Of a DNA stretch of 64,000 nt, positions 63,921 to 64,000 are shown one piece after another; within the stretch, counting starts at the first letter, position 1; the number at the start of each line of letters is the position of its first letter. This stretch comes from Nitrosopumilus sp. K4 (GTDB lineage: Archaea > Thermoproteota > Nitrososphaeria > Nitrososphaerales > Nitrosopumilaceae). The translations under genes were made by a program, and so were the position numbers. Location: positions 434,001 through 498,000 of the forward strand of contig NZ_CP067007.1 of NCBI RefSeq assembly GCF_018128925.1, read 5' to 3'. The notes beneath the pieces were generated by a model. It saw only the letters and a program-made list of their open reading frames with translations. It had not been told where the DNA came from and ran no database searches.

Positions 63921-64000
63921 CTATGCAGAAATTTCTTCTTTTTTACTGTGTCTCTTTTTTAATAAACTGAACATTATCATGCCCACATTAACAATTGAAA
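63921..64000 (-). CDS. membrane protein, C-terminal part only
   Basis: A minus-strand frame open to the window end encodes SIVNVGMIMFSLLKKRHSKK then EEISA and TAG. It reads as the end of a transmembrane helix and a basic tail. The gene continues past the window. Confidence 0.4.
   Translation of the reverse strand, partial: SIVNVGMIMFSLLKKRHSKKEEISA

Overview
The window looks like chromosomal DNA of an ammonia-oxidising thaumarchaeon close to Nitrosopumilus. The evidence is an AT-rich archaeal sequence with a 16S-23S operon that has no tRNA in its spacer and no 5S gene after it. It also has two intact TFB genes, EF-1alpha next to S10 and RpoP, archaeal-type fructose-bisphosphate aldolase/phosphatase, tRNA-splicing endonuclease, archaeal YchF GTPase, PEFG-CTERM surface proteins, a DnaJ-ferredoxin fusion and a class III PHA synthase pair. 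Much of this combination is known from Thaumarchaeota. The exact genus is an inference.

Region 1 (1-14.9 kb) is accessory and rearranged. It holds secreted or membrane-anchored proteins (fibronectin III/PEFG-CTERM, beta-repeat, DUF5667 with tandem repeats, small one-helix proteins), an H1-like protein, an MscS channel, an atypical TFB, a decayed TFB, a decayed PII-like gene, a PEFG-CTERM tail fragment and a duplicated winged-helix gene. Seven promoters here share a 17-nt element, GTCAGCGTYNNTTAATA or a close variant, 21-30 nt before the start codon. The TFB gene has it too. I see no equivalent upstream of the housekeeping genes. My main hypothesis is that this TFB paralogue directs its own small regulon of cell-surface genes, and that the promoter itself has been copied from gene to gene on a ~90-bp repeat.

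Region 2 (15-36.4 kb) is core and metabolic: a CBS-TrkH potassium transporter, a JAMM protease, a tandem SDR plus MaoC-like pair (candidate malonyl-CoA reductase of the 3-hydroxypropionate/4-hydroxybutyrate cycle), EndA, a PhoU-like protein, DNA ligase, FBP aldolase/phosphatase, tuf-rpsJ-rpoP, zinc-finger microproteins, 3-hydroxyacyl-CoA dehydrogenase, a HIT protein, DnaJ-ferredoxin, cupins, an H1-like/SHOCT protein, TPR and PII-like proteins and a GSAM-like aminotransferase.

Region 3 (36.5-41.45 kb) is the rRNA operon, with clear processing stems around both rRNAs.

Region 4 (41.5-64 kb) mixes secreted proteins that share a short tryptophan-rich module (pentapeptide-repeat protein, 373-aa protein, 348-aa repeat protein, TPR-matrixin protease) with signalling and repair genes (histidine kinase, MsrA, UspA). 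It also carries a PHA granule cluster (hydrolase, AbrB-phasin, phasin, PhaC, PhaE), the canonical TFB, BirA, YchF and a DUF432-MscS pair. Both window ends cut genes.
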